A stretch of DNA of 31,323 nt from Saccoglossus kowalevskii (Eukaryota; Hemichordata; Enteropneusta; Harrimaniidae): contig NW_003124894.1 of the NCBI RefSeq assembly GCF_000003605.2, positions 699,794-731,116 on the forward strand, written 5' to 3'. Under the pieces are notes generated by a model, which worked only from the letters and a program-made list of their open reading frames with translations, was not told the origin of the DNA and did no database searches. Numbering within the stretch: the stretch's first letter is position 1; every line of letters begins with the position of its first letter. Of the stretch, positions 18,523 through 29,647 are shown piece by piece. The position numbers were made by a program, and so were the translations under genes.

Positions 18523-18706
18523 TGTCCCTGGCATAAACGTATCAATAAGTCGTCCATCAATTGAGGCTAGCTTGTACTACATTAATGCATATACTGTATT
18601 AGTCGTACATGTACTTACAAAAACGGAAAAGGTGTGTATACATACAAAATATAAATCCTTGGTATTATAATGATATTTTTTGATCATCATGAACAATATT
18701 GAAACA

Positions 18707-19543
18707 TTATTTTTCAAACATCACCCACGCCACTAAATCTTTGTGTTTTTTGCATCCCAATTTCTCAGCGCCTTCCTCGAATACAGTGTTTGTAAGTTTA
18801 AAATAAAAATAAGGTATTTCCTTCTTATTTGTTATTTCCATGGCAAGTGTTCCCACGATGATGGAGACGAACCCATTTCTACGATACGCTGGTTCGCAGT
18901 AACCCATTCCAATGTCCCCCATCTCCGTGTGTACTCCCCACGCCACTGGCTGATTGGCGGGGTTGTATATCGCCGCTGATGAACAGTATTTAAGTGTCTC
19001 CGAAAGCCGAGGATGAGGAAAATCGTGCGTCCAGTGGCTCGTTAACAGTGAAACGTGTTTGGGTAGTAAAGGCCCCTTCCTGAAACCATCAGGGAGGACA
19101 GCGTTTGCGGCTCTCTCCAACTTCCTTTTGTCGTGCAGGGAAAACAACTGACGCATTTCGAGCACAGTCGGTTGGAAGCCATTCTTAACACACGTCTCGG
19201 TTACAATGTCCATACTTACTTTGGCTATTCCTTTAAAAATTATTCGGTCCTGTTTGCAGTTTAACAGACCGGGCATATTTAGCAATGTGTTAAGGCTCCT
19301 ATAGTCAGTTGAAAAAACAAAACACGTTGTCAAGGGAGACGAACAATAGTCACGTGATACTCCCAGTACCGTCGTACACTTGGCAACATCAAACGTATCT
19401 GTGTATACCTGGATGCAAGGCCATGCATTGTTTGTTGTTAAACTATTTTTGATCATCCAGTAGACATGACCGCTTGCAGGCATCCATTCCCCCAAACGAG
19501 GGAGAATGTCTGGTAATTTGGCCATCGTCATTTTCATCGCCAT
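18707..19543 (-). CDS. Glycine N-acyltransferase-like protein, copy 2
   Basis: Intact 278-codon frame, same start context and length as its neighbours, differing from copy 1 at about 27 residues by eye. It begins MAMKMTMAKLPDILPRLG, shared with copy 3, so copies 2 and 3 group together. Like copy 1 it has Cys in the LLNCKQD motif where the family usually has Trp. It alone carries Val in place of Ala in the CoA-binding motif (RRNGFV) and Val for Met three residues on. It may still be active or may be drifting. TATAAAT lies at 20164-20158 on the minus strand, about 615 bp upstream of the ATG, with the flank conserved in between. Confidence 0.85.
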   Translation of the reverse strand: MAMKMTMAKLPDILPRLGEWMPASGHVYWMIKNSLTTNNAWPCIQVYTDTFDVAKCTTVLGVSRDYCSSPLTTCFVFSTDYRSLNTLLNMPGLLNCKQDRIIFKGIAKVSMDIVTETCVKNGFQPTVLEMRQLFSLHDKRKLERAANAVLPDGFRKGPLLPKHVSLLTSHWTHDFPHPRLSETLKYCSSAAIYNPANQPVAWGVHTEMGDIGMGYCEPAYRRNGFVSIIVGTLAMEITNKKEIPYFYFKLTNTVFEEGAEKLGCKKHKDLVAWVMFEK

Positions 19544-20157
19544 TTTGCTGGAGAATGGAATAAAACTTTCTTGTTTAATAAAATGTAGAACAGTTTCCGC
19601 AGGTTGGTAATATATATATCGTGAGGTAAGTGGTGAGATCAGTTGGAAAATGAATCAAATAAGGACAAGTAACTAATTAAATATAGATAGAATGTGAAAA
19701 AGGTCTGAACAACTTCTTGTTGTTGAGTTACTTACATAATTAGAATAGTTTGTTTGTTTTTCACTCTGATACTTTTATGTAACGGACAGAAACGTGGTAC
19801 TTAAGATTAATACTTTTGGAATCATGCGCATATTTTTGCGCATATGATAGTGACAATATATTCTTCCAAAATTTTGCGCAGCATAAGGAAGAAAAAAAAT
19901 ACTATCAAGGAGTAGTAAATATTGTACTTGCTCTATAAGCACGAATTGATGCATTGTCTTACTGAAAACTGTCAGTATATTGTATCCTAAAATTGTGGCA
20001 TATAATATATATTTTACACCAATTTAAATACACTTATCAGCATTGATGCTTGAAATCAAAACAAACCGTTATAAGAGAAAAGAAGTAGAGGGTGTCAAAT
20101 TTTTGGTTTGAGGGCGCACTTCTAAACCAGAGTTCTTGAATAAAGTCGCCCACTTCC

Positions 20158-20164
20158 ATTTATA
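20158..20164 (-). promoter_or_regulatory. Conserved TATA box, GLYAT-like copy 2
   Basis: Minus-strand TATAAAT in the context CCCATGTATAAATGG, identical to copy 3 and one base from copy 1. It is followed at the same distance by the conserved AAGTGGGCGACTTTATTCA. A promoter role is inferred from conservation and sequence only. Confidence 0.4.
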
Positions 20165-20831
20165 CATGGGTCATGTCCCGGGGTCATGTACAGTTGTCAC
20201 TGCCAGCTCTGACAGATGGACGAAGCATACAACCCTGTAATACAATAGTGGCTAATAAACGTACAAAAATTAAACCGTGAGTTGTCACTCCCGGACCGAT
20301 TTCGACCGCAATTTCAAGTGCGGAAATTGGCGCTGAACTGAACTGAACCAGCCTATTTGGGTGACAAGTGACTTTGGCTGTACTTAACGACACCACTACG
20401 TAGCTGTTGGTGATGACCTATAAAACTCAGAACGGTGTTCACCCCGGATTGACTTTGAATAAGACAAACAAAAGACAACTTGAAGTTTACGATAACCCGT
20501 GTACTCATTTTAAATTTTCGAATAATCGTACAGAAAATAATGTTCGATGTTACCTTAATGCGAAGACTCGGAGTCCCGGACTATTTTGCAACTAGCGACT
20601 GTACAATCACATCCTTATACGCAAACCTTCTTTGGTTTCATGCTGTACTTTGCACTCATTTGACCTTTGACACGAAATACTATTCCACCGTAGAGGATAT
20701 ACAATATGGTATATATTACTCTCCGGTATAGAATATACAATGTACTGTAAATAATAGTTTATTTACCTTTAATAAAGTGAAATTACATTGATAATGTATC
20801 TGGGGAAAGCATATATTAGTCATATCTATCT

Positions 20832-20833
<2 letters not shown>

Positions 20834-20880
<47 letters not shown>
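20834..20880. repeat. (TCAA)n microsatellite
   Basis: About twelve TCAA units. The equivalent position in unit 3 (near 25001) has only about three, and unit 1 stops exactly here (near 18375). Confidence 0.95.
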
Positions 20881-20982
20881 GTTTATGCTCATTCAAAAAC
20901 TTGAAGGAATGTTTCCTATTTGTCCATGTGCTTTGTAGGTCCTTATTTAATCCAAGGTTATCAGCCAATAATATTTACAAAT

Positions 20983-21095
20983 CTGTGCAATGGAATAATA
21001 ATTGACAGAAACATGGTGTACGCTCATTGGTTAATGCGGCTGAACGTTGTAAAATGTCCGCGTCTGTTGACGACATTAATTCCAAAAATATACAC
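20983..21095. other. Spacer between duplicated units 2 and 3
   Basis: About 110 bp between the shared tail of unit 2 and the shared head of unit 3. No match within the window is recognised. Confidence 0.6.
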
Positions 21096-22604
21096 TCTTC
21101 CAAGTTTTAATAATTCAATAAAAATACATGTATACAAATAAAACAACGAGTTGATGTGTGTATTTTTAATTACTGGGTACAAGTGGTGGTTGCAATTGCT
21201 TTCGCACTTAGTTAAAGGAATTGTAATTTTTTGTCACTGTGTAACAATCAGCTACATCCTGGTTTTTTACAACTTTACTTGCAGCATTTATATCGTAATT
21301 GGTTCGATGTCCTTCATTTTTACCCACATTATTTTGGTTCTTTGTTATTTTTCATAAAAGTAAAATACACATGTATACTGTAATTCATAATAAGCTGCAG
21401 CAGTTGCTTGATGTCTTCGCTGAGTGAGGGCGCTGTGACTGACCTGGCATTGTACATTCGACTCTGAATGAAGCCTTTATTTTATTCTTTATTGATTGTT
21501 TATTCTCGATGAAGGGATGAATCAATAAAAATTAAATCCAATGAAAATGTATTTTTTTCTATTTTCTATTTTCAAAATTCGTTAAAAACAACCTTCATAC
21601 AAAACAGCCAAAATTTTTTCCGCGAAAATAACGTATTTTACAATACTTTGTGATGTGTGTTTAGGAATTAGTGATAAATATCCATAGACGTTTCAATCAA
21701 TGATGAGATTATTTTTTTATTATTTTCCATGTGATGAGTGGATGGATATGCGAGGGTATGTAATTTAATTATTTTAACTGCCTGAGTGCAACCAAGAGAT
21801 GTAGTCTTCCCGCAATTGAGTACATGTGTAGGTATTGTACATTTCAGAATGAATAATTTGGTCGTAGCAATTTACAATCCGTCTATCTTTGGGTTAATCA
21901 TGGACAGAATGCATAACTAGGTGACTTTATTTTTTGAAAATAAAAATTGAAAAATTACATACCGAAAAAATAAAGAACTTATGTAGAAAACATGAAGCAC
22001 TTTAACAGACTTGCAACTTCACTCTGTTGAAACTTTAGATTATTATGGACATGTAATCTATGAATCGGTCAAAACTGTCTGTCATTGATATGACTGATTT
22101 TTTTTTATATACCGTATATATTTTCGGAAATATATTGTATTGAAATGAATTATGCGTTTCGAAGTTGTTGTTTTTATAGCTGCTCTAACATCCGGAAAAT
22201 ATTATGTGAGTGTATGGATGGCGTTAACAATCGCCATTTAGCTCAAATAATATTTTATTTTATTCAAAAAACAAACAAGAGACAAGCAAGTCTACTCTAC
22301 TCAGCATACATATTACACGAATAACATAGCATCTCAATTAGATTATACGTAAACTCGCTCAAATGAAATTAACATTTAGAGCTAACGTGACATGTACATA
22401 ACATGTGCATAGTACCAATCTTCAGAAATGCATTTGAAAACAAGTGACCTCGAACATAGGTTTCAGTCACAGTGTGCGAAAAAAAATGATAGTAACATAA
22501 TAAATATTGACGATAATATTGCAACTATAATACATACATCATTGTATAATACAAACAATACAGCGTAGGGCAGGTGATTGGACAAATGCGGTGTAGTCTG
22601 TACC

Positions 22605-22806
22605 TATGTTACACAGTGGCGGCGGCACCGGAGAGCAGAGGGGGGCGTCGCCCACCCGAAAAAAATGGCGCTCCCCTAAATCAAACTGAAACTTTTTGTG
22701 TCAGCAAAATTTGCCCCTCAAAATACAGGAAATAGCGTTTCAGAATGTCTAGATTTTGGATCTCGCCCCTCATGCAAAAACTCGTGCCGCCGCCTCTGCT
22801 AACATA
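22605..22806. mobile_element. hAT-like MITE in unit 3
   Basis: Ends are imperfect inverted repeats: left TATGTTACACAGTGGCGGCG, right (reversed) TATGTTAGCAGAGGCGGCGG, both continuing with GCAC. The CAGTGGCGG start and the CGCTCCCC/CGCCCCTC interior are typical of short invertebrate hAT derivatives. Unit 1 lacks it. I could not find an 8-bp duplication immediately outside; the true ends may extend to about 22850. Confidence 0.5.
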
Positions 22807-22990
22807 TGTCCCAAGCATAAACGTATCAATATGTCGTCCATCAATTGAGGCTAGCTTGTACTACATTAATGCATATACTGTATTAGTCGTACATGTACTT
22901 ACAAAAACGGAAAAGGTGTGTATACATACGAAATATAAATCCTTGGTATTATAATGATATTTTTTGATCATCATGAACAATATTGAAACA

Positions 22991-23827
22991 TTATTTTTCA
23001 AACATCACCCACGCCACTAAATCTTTGTGTTTTTTGCATCCCAATTTCTCAGCGCCTTTCTCGAATACAGTGTTTGTAAGTTTAAAATAAAAATAGGGTA
23101 TTTCTTTTTTATTTGTTATTTCCATGGCAAGTGTTCCCATGATGATGGAGGCGAACCCATTTCTACGATACGCTGGTTCGCAGTAACCCATTCCCATGTC
23201 CCCCATCTCCGTGTGTACTCCCCACGCCACTGGCTGATTGGCGGGGTTGTATATCGCCGCTGATGAACAGTATTTAAGTGTCTCCCAAAGCCGAGGATGA
23301 GGGAAATCGTGCGTCCAGTGGCTCGTTAACAGTGAAACGTGTCTGGGTAGTAAAGGCCCCTTCCTGAAACCATCAGGGAGGACAGCGTTTGCGGCTCTCT
23401 CCAATTTCCTTTTGTCGTGCAGGGACAACAACTGGCACATGTCGACCACAGTCGGTTGGAAGCTATTCTGAACACACGTCTCGGTTACAGAGTCTATACT
23501 TGCTTTGGCTATTCCTTCAAAGATTATTCGGTCCTGTTTCCAGTCTAACAGACCAGGCGTATTTAGCAACGTTTTAAAGCTCGTATTGTCAGTTGAAAAA
23601 GCAAAACACGTTGTCAAGGGAGAAGAGTAATAGTCACGTGATATTCCCAGTACCGTCGTACACTTGGCAACATCAAACGTATCGGTGTATATATCGATGC
23701 AAGGCCATGTATTGTTTGTTTTTAAACTATTTTTGATCATCCAGTAGACATGACCGCTTGCAGGCATCCATTTCCCCAAACGAGGGAGAATGTCCGGTAA
23801 TTTGGCCATCGTCATTTTCATCGCCAT
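22991..23827 (-). CDS. Glycine N-acyltransferase-like protein, copy 3
   Basis: Intact 278-codon frame. It keeps Trp at residue 96 (LLDWKQD), the residue seen in the human GLYAT motif NWKQ, and the standard RRNGFA CoA motif, so at these sites it is the most family-like of the three. Differences cluster in the middle (DIYTDT, SIDSVTETCVQNSF, DMCQLLSL), where copies 1 and 2 agree with each other. The gene sits in the same unit context: TATAAAT at 24294-24288 on the minus strand and an acceptor-like CTAG four bases before the ATG. Confidence 0.85.
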   Translation of the reverse strand: MAMKMTMAKLPDILPRLGKWMPASGHVYWMIKNSLKTNNTWPCIDIYTDTFDVAKCTTVLGISRDYYSSPLTTCFAFSTDNTSFKTLLNTPGLLDWKQDRIIFEGIAKASIDSVTETCVQNSFQPTVVDMCQLLSLHDKRKLERAANAVLPDGFRKGPLLPRHVSLLTSHWTHDFPHPRLWETLKYCSSAAIYNPANQPVAWGVHTEMGDMGMGYCEPAYRRNGFASIIMGTLAMEITNKKEIPYFYFKLTNTVFEKGAEKLGCKKHKDLVAWVMFEK

Positions 23828-25115
23828 TTTGCTAGAGAATGGAATAAAACTTTCTTGTTTAATAAAATGTAGAATAGTTTCCGCAGGTTGGTAATATATA
23901 TATCGTAAGGTAAGTGGTGAGATCAGTTTGAAAATGAATCAAATAAGGACAAGTATCTAATTAAAGACAAATAGAACAACTACTTATATACATAATTGGA
24001 ATAGTTTGCTTTTCACTCTGATAATTTTATGTAACGGACAGAAACGTGGTACTTAAGATTTTTGGATTTGTGCGCATATTTTTGCGCATATGATAGTGAC
24101 AATATATTCTTCCAAAATTTTGCGCAGCATAAGGAAGAATTTTGAAAAAAAAAATACTATCAAGGAGTAGTAAATATTGATGCTTGAAATCAAAACAAAC
24201 CGTAACCGAAAGAAGAAGAGGGTGCCCAATTTCTGGTTTGAGGGCGCACTTCTAAATCAGAGTTCCTGAATAAAGTCGCCCACTTCCATTTATACATGGG
24301 TCATGTCCCGGGGTCATATACAGTTGTCACTGCCAGCTCTGACAGATGGACGGAGCCTACAACCCTGTAATACAATAGTGGCTAATAAACGTACAAAAAT
24401 TAAACCGTGAGTTGTCACTCCCGGACCGATTTCGACCGCAATTTCTGTCAAGTGTGGAAATTGGCGCTGAACTGAACTAGCCCTGTGGGAAATATTTCAG
24501 TCTATACGGTAAAATGTCTTATTTGGGTGACAAGTGGCTTGGATTGTAATTAACGACACCACTACGTAGCAGTTGGTGAAGACATATAAAACTCAAAACA
24601 ATGTTCACTCCGGATTGTTGTTGAATAAGACAAACAAAAGACAACCCGAAGTTTACGATAACCAGTGTACTCGAATAATCGTACAGAAAATAATGTTTGA
24701 TGTTACCTTAATGCGAAGATTCGAACTATTTTGCAACTAGCGACTGTACAATCACATCCTTATACGCACACCTTCTTTGTACTTTGCACTCATTTGACCT
24801 TTGACACGAAATACCATTCTACCGCAGACGATATAAAATATGGTATATATTACTCTCCGGTCTAGATATAATGTCCATAAAAAATAATTCGTTTGTTTTG
24901 TACTGTAAATTATAATTTATTTTCCTTTAATAAAGTGAAATTATATTTATAATGTATCTGGGAAAAGCGTATATTAGTCATATCTATCTTCCAATCAATC
25001 AATCAATAATCAAATTTATAATCATTCACAAACTTGAAGGAATGTCTCATATTTGTTCATGTGCTGTGTGTGTTTTTATTCAATCGAAGGCTATCGGCCA
25101 ATAATATTTACAAAT

Positions 25116-26230
25116 GGGCACGGATTCTCACACAAGTTAAATAGTTTTAAGATTCCGGAGACATTTTAAACTTGACCAAAATACGAATTTGGATACCCTC
25201 TCTCGAACAATTCTGCGAAATGTATACTAGTACTCTTCTCAGTTTTTTTTTGGGGGGGGACATGGATTATGAATTACAAGAGACGTTTTCTACCAGAATT
25301 AGCAATTTTTCATGGCTTGAACACTTTTTGGCGATTATGATTTTCTGGTACTTTTGATTAAAAGAGGCACTGTACCTGTTGGTGGTAACAAATGTGATAT
25401 TTTAAAGCATGATATTTCCAAAAGTTAATCAAAACAAATAACGCATTATAATTTTAAGGGGTGAAATATTGCTTGTAAAATTTGGATAGTATCTTATCAT
25501 GGTATATATATACCGATTATGTTTACTTCAGTAACAAAATTTAATTGGACGGCACTTTTATTTAATAATCCTCGGTAACCAGTGCTTATTTTCACGTAAA
25601 GAAAAAACACTTATTTATGGAGCAAACTTTAAAAAAGTTCAAAGTTCGGCGTAACAAACATCATGCACATCGACATTGTTGGGCAATTCAACTAAATAAA
25701 TTATTGACAATAACCTAATGGCAAATTCTTTAATCTTGGAACTAGTTTTGAATCAAGAAAAAACACCTTCGTAATATTTACCGCCATTGAAATTAATCGC
25801 ATTTTTTTGGTTGTATTCTAAGAATGTACAGATAAAAAGGGTTAGCTTCAGAGGCGCTTTACAACAACCCACGTGTGCCTTCACACACATATACATGTAC
25901 ACGTATAGCAACAGGTGGCTAACAAGTTTCGTTTGTGTCGTGAATATTGCCCTCTACGTCAGGTTTCACATCGTACCTTTACTTGTTTGCCTATTATGTT
26001 ATATATATATATACACCAAGTGTTGCCAGTAAAAAAAAAACATAATTATAGTTATACGATAATATACGAGTTGACAGCAATTGACATCCATTCGCAGAAT
26101 ATAATCTAGCCAGTACGGTAAACAAGTATAATGTTTCCAAGTAGTATGTGGGCGTGTTCCTTGAAGCCCGTATTTACGATCCGGTCGATGTTGCTGGGTT
26201 CCAGCAAAGACATTAGTGTCTTGGTTTCAG
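25116..26230. other. Intergenic, nothing recognised
   Basis: AT-rich sequence with a T9-G8 run near 25240-25258 and short TA repeats (25503, 26002). No coding match; the small reading frames here have no recognisable content. Confidence 0.6.
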
Positions 26231-26233
26231 CGC

Positions 26234-26622
26234 GCTGTATAAATTTAACAATTACTCGCCTTTTTCAATTATGCGAAACGAGGCGGGACCTTGAACTTGT
26301 TGAAAAATAAACACACGCCGTTAAGTTATTTGCGTTCAATCGCAATAAAAGTCTCGTTAAACCACGCACAGACGTATCAATATCAACAAGGTATCATAGC
26401 GCTTCCATCTCCTTTACAATCCACGATCACAAAAGATACATCGCCATTTCATCACCCGTTGACCAATCAGCAGCGCTCGTCCCTGTGTTATTCACATGCA
26501 AAACGATACGACAGTTGTACTAACAAAAAGGACGAAAATTTCCGCCATCGCACTTTGTATCAATGTGAACGATGTTCAGCGACGCCCGTGGACTTATTTC
26601 CACGATATTCTAGAATTTAGTA
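26234..26622 (+). promoter_or_regulatory. Candidate promoter/5' UTR of second testin-like gene
   Basis: CpG-richer than its surroundings. It holds a TATA-like GTATAAATTTAAC (26236-26248) and a CCAAT box in GACCAATCAG (CCAAT 26462-26466). A TGACGTCA (CRE-type) octamer lies at 26730-26737, just downstream of the candidate first exon. The transcription start is not determinable by eye. Confidence 0.35.
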
Positions 26623-26712
26623 ATGGATTTTAAAGCAGCCATGCACCACAGAATACGGGGACATCATCGTTCGGATGTATCCGCGCCAACATCGACGGCA
26701 ATTCTGAAAGAG
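26623..26712 (+). CDS. Candidate first coding exon of second testin-like gene
   Basis: ATG in AGTAATGG context opens 30 codons (MDFKAAMHH...STAILKE) ending at GAG|GTGAGC, phase 0. The next candidate exon at 29562 enters in phase 0, so the two can join. The peptide is not itself conserved enough to recognise: His/Arg-rich start, then Ser/Thr/Ala. Support is indirect: correct phase, good donor, CpG-rich upstream region, and the need for a start codon upstream of 29562. It could instead be non-coding or part of another gene. Confidence 0.4.
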
Positions 26713-27611
26713 GTGAGCCCGATCACGCATGACGTCAGTATACTTATAGTGTATTTCATTTCATTCAATGCGGTTGTTTTTAATGTCTTATCCCGGCAAC
26801 CAATCGTTGTTTGAACTCCATACAGTGTGTATCATTCTCCGACAAACATGTTTTTGGTTACGAGTGTGACGGAAACACGCAAGTCCTGCTCGCAATTTTT
26901 TCATCGGAAGGCCCGATTGTTCCATATCGATCTAAAAAACACAATGTGCAATGGAGTTTGTTTGTCATCAAAATGTTTCAAAATGGGGGAATAATCGCGG
27001 GAAATGTTTCGTATTTTACTCTCGTATGCGTGATTCACATCGCAATGCCATTCCAGCTAGTACGATACGCGTTTATAAAATGTTACCGTACAGCGCCAAA
27101 TCGTATATATATATGTAAGTGTGCTCGCAATGTGCTAGTGCTCGAAGCGGGCGCTCGTGCTCAGGCGGTATTTGCCTTCATATTATAGACTAAATTGCAC
27201 TCCTGAATTACACCTCGAAGCGCGAGATGGAAGCATATGAGAGTGTGCAGTACACCGAGACGTGGAAGGTGTAGCATCACTCTCTATGGTCGAGGTATAT
27301 TTATTTGCTATCAATTAATATACGGATATCTGCATACGGAATTTAAAAAATATTAGGGGGCTTATTAACCCAAACTGAACTTATGTCGTGAATAACTTTC
27401 CACATTCCTCTTTGAATCACTATGGAAGATATGATGGAATCACAATCGACTTTTAAGTCAAATCAATAAAATATAAAATCGATGGTGGAACACTGACAAT
27501 AAGTAGTTTCATTGGCGACAACACCGTAATAAGTTTATGCCTATAAGCGACTGCGTCCTGAAAACATAATAATAAATATATAATAATAATAATAATAATA
27601 ACAATAATAAC

Positions 27612-27700
<89 letters not shown>

Positions 27701-29561
27701 TAATAATAATAAATATAATTATAATTATATATATCAATTAAAATTACTACTAAAATGATATGTACTTTTGTACTAAGTTTAAATACAAATGCGCTTTTAT
27801 TACTCCCATGATGCATCTTCTCTGTCTAAACATAATAGGGATTAGCTTCCTGTTCAAAAAGACAATAGCATGTTTGCATTGAAGGGCATTTGACGTCTGT
27901 TTAATTTGATGCTAGTGACGTCACCATTCTTTTCTCTTCCACAACACATAGGAAACTGTTTACATAACACTTAGACACACTAAGCAGGAAGTACCTTACG
28001 GTGTAAATACACTGACGTTGTTACATAACAATCGCCTATTGTTTTTATGATTTTTTTTCTGAACCAAATAGGAGTGTCAAAACATCGGCAGAACATATAT
28101 AATATCATTAATTATCTTGTATATTCTTTCGACTGTTTACGCAAACTAATATTATATTTTCTAGTGTCTTTGGTTGTCGCTCACACGCGACGTTAATCCG
28201 ATGAGCATTCCTGTATAATGTCTATGAATATAGAAGAGTTATTCACCTTTATTATAATAATAATAATATCACAATATTTTTTCCGGCGAAAATAACAATA
28301 CTCATACAAATACGAAAACTGTTCTATGTAAACAACGACATTAAAAAAAGATCGCTATGTTAAAAACAATTTATATACTACCTAATATTATATACTAATT
28401 ATATACTAACTTTTTAATCACACAAAATTATAAACACAGATTCATTTACGTGGAAAAGATCTCTACGGGTCAATTTATTGATAAATTTGTTAATGTAAAG
28501 TTTCGAAAAGTTTGGTTCAAAACTAAACAATGTTCCCGATTTTCATGTAATTATGACTATTTGGGTATATGTCAATAATCTCAGTTTCCGTGGCACAGAT
28601 TTGGCGGGGAATTGACAATACAGTGGCCACACAATAGGGAAACCAGTCGAGATTAAAGGTCAACAGTTTGGGGGCTGGACACGGGCCATTTATTTTTGTA
28701 ATGTAAGTGTCATTGTGGTATGTCATCTACAGTGAGATAAAAATATTCTGTCAGGGATGTAAGCAAGGTTGTCACTCCAATTAAAACTATGAAATATTGA
28801 CCACATCCGTTTAAGATTCCACTTCTAATTTAATAGTATTTATACCTCAGCTTGTGTCGGTATTTGTGTCTAATTCATTTGTGAGTGATGCGCTTTTGTC
28901 AGGTTGTAAATGTAATTTGCATAAGAAGAGGTGGGTCAATGAAGCCTCTTTACTTCTCATTAACGGATATATATGAGCGTATTTGTACAGTTAGGGTCAT
29001 TTTTTTCCATTTTAATGGATGCCACTATGTTTTGGGTCAAATTTTGGAGAAGTGCATATGTATCCCAGCATAACTGGGGCGTTATGGGATTTCATACTCG
29101 TTAGTAGTGTATTAATGCTGAGAACTACTTTCTGCATGCCGCGGAATTATATGCGTGCTGCGCACGGGGTTGGGTCTTGGGGTCACTTTGGTGTTTTCCA
29201 ACATGGCGATTAGAGGATGAATTACAGAATTGACTCTTTATGACGGCTCGATGACGACGTAACCTCGTTTTCTTCGATCAAACTAGTACTGGATCATAAC
29301 TCGTTCATTAATTGAATGAGATCGGACGCATTCATGTCATCACAACCCGTGACTACCGCAAATGGAAAGCAAAGACGTGTTCCGGTAAAGTGTAAACATT
29401 TCTCGTAGTCGAGGCAATCGCGTAACCATTCGAGACGCGAATGTTCTACATTCATTGCTGGAATGTCACGCTTTCCCGGCACACATCCGGCCGATTGAAA
29501 CCCAGTACGACACGGATTCCTGTCACAAGCTCAACTCTAATTTTGTTATTTTGATTTTCAG
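26713..29561 (+). other. Putative first intron of second testin-like gene
   Basis: GTGAGC to TTTTGATTTTCAG. It holds a long TAA microsatellite, a TGACGTCA octamer near 27916 and otherwise AT-rich sequence. No additional exon is recognised. Confidence 0.4.
27566..27717. repeat. (TAA)n microsatellite
   Basis: About 150 bp of ATAATAATA units with a few ACA and ATATA interruptions; the Ile- or Tyr-rich minus-strand frames over it are artefacts. Confidence 0.95.
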
Positions 29562-29647
29562 AGTTTTCTAACGCACGACATGGACAAGGGGACGCCGTGT
29601 CTGAAGTGCGGAGACCAATGTCCTGGCTTCGCGTTGCATTACTGGAG
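29562..29647 (+). CDS. Second testin/LMCD1-like gene: N-terminal cysteine exon
   Basis: Acceptor TTTTGATTTTCAG, donor TGGAG|GTAGGT. The frame reads SFLTHDMDKGTPCLKC, then GDQCPGFALHYWR. Human testin has LGHEQGFGAPCLKC, then KEKCEGFELHFWR: equal spacing, the same PCLKC, second cysteine, GF-LH and W-R. The exon ends two bases into the Arg codon, exactly the phase needed by a PET exon like the one at 850. Similarity extends upstream of the internal ATG (LTHD versus LGHE), so translation likely starts in an earlier exon. It lies downstream of a complete testin 3' end, so it should belong to a second gene continuing right of the window. It could be TES- or LMCD1-like; the LIM count is out of view. 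Confidence 0.8.

Larger units (their letters stand above)
18382..20982. repeat. Segmental duplication, unit 2 (about 2.6 kb, left-truncated)
   Basis: It begins abruptly inside the hAT-like MITE (CGCTCCCCCCAAATC) directly after TTCCAATCAATGT, the end of unit 1. It holds the second GLYAT-like gene, the upstream flank, a (TCAA)n run and a tail ending AATAATATTTACAAAT, shared with unit 3. It lacks the 3-kb left part present in units 1 and 3. Confidence 0.85.
21096..25115. repeat. Segmental duplication, unit 3 (about 4.0 kb)
   Basis: Head CTTCCAAGTTTTAATAATTC is as in unit 1. It then has the GCTGCAGCAGTTGCTTGATG block (21394, also 14069), ATATACCGTATATATTTTCGG (22107, also 15287), the hAT-like MITE, the third GLYAT-like gene, the upstream flank and the tail ending at 25115. 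It is the most complete unit without the palindrome-ended elements, so it is the best proxy for the ancestral arrangement. Its upstream flank has internal deletions relative to units 1 and 2. Confidence 0.85.

Noticed and set aside
26291-26620. 109-codon plus-strand frame just upstream of the candidate first exon
   Set aside because: It begins at TTG, has no recognisable motif, and lies in the presumed promoter/5' UTR.
26811-27188. 125-codon plus-strand frame
   Set aside because: No recognisable domain. It lies within the putative first intron and has no supported start or splice context.
27453-27816. Poly-Ile and poly-Tyr minus-strand frames
   Set aside because: They are translations of the TAA microsatellite.
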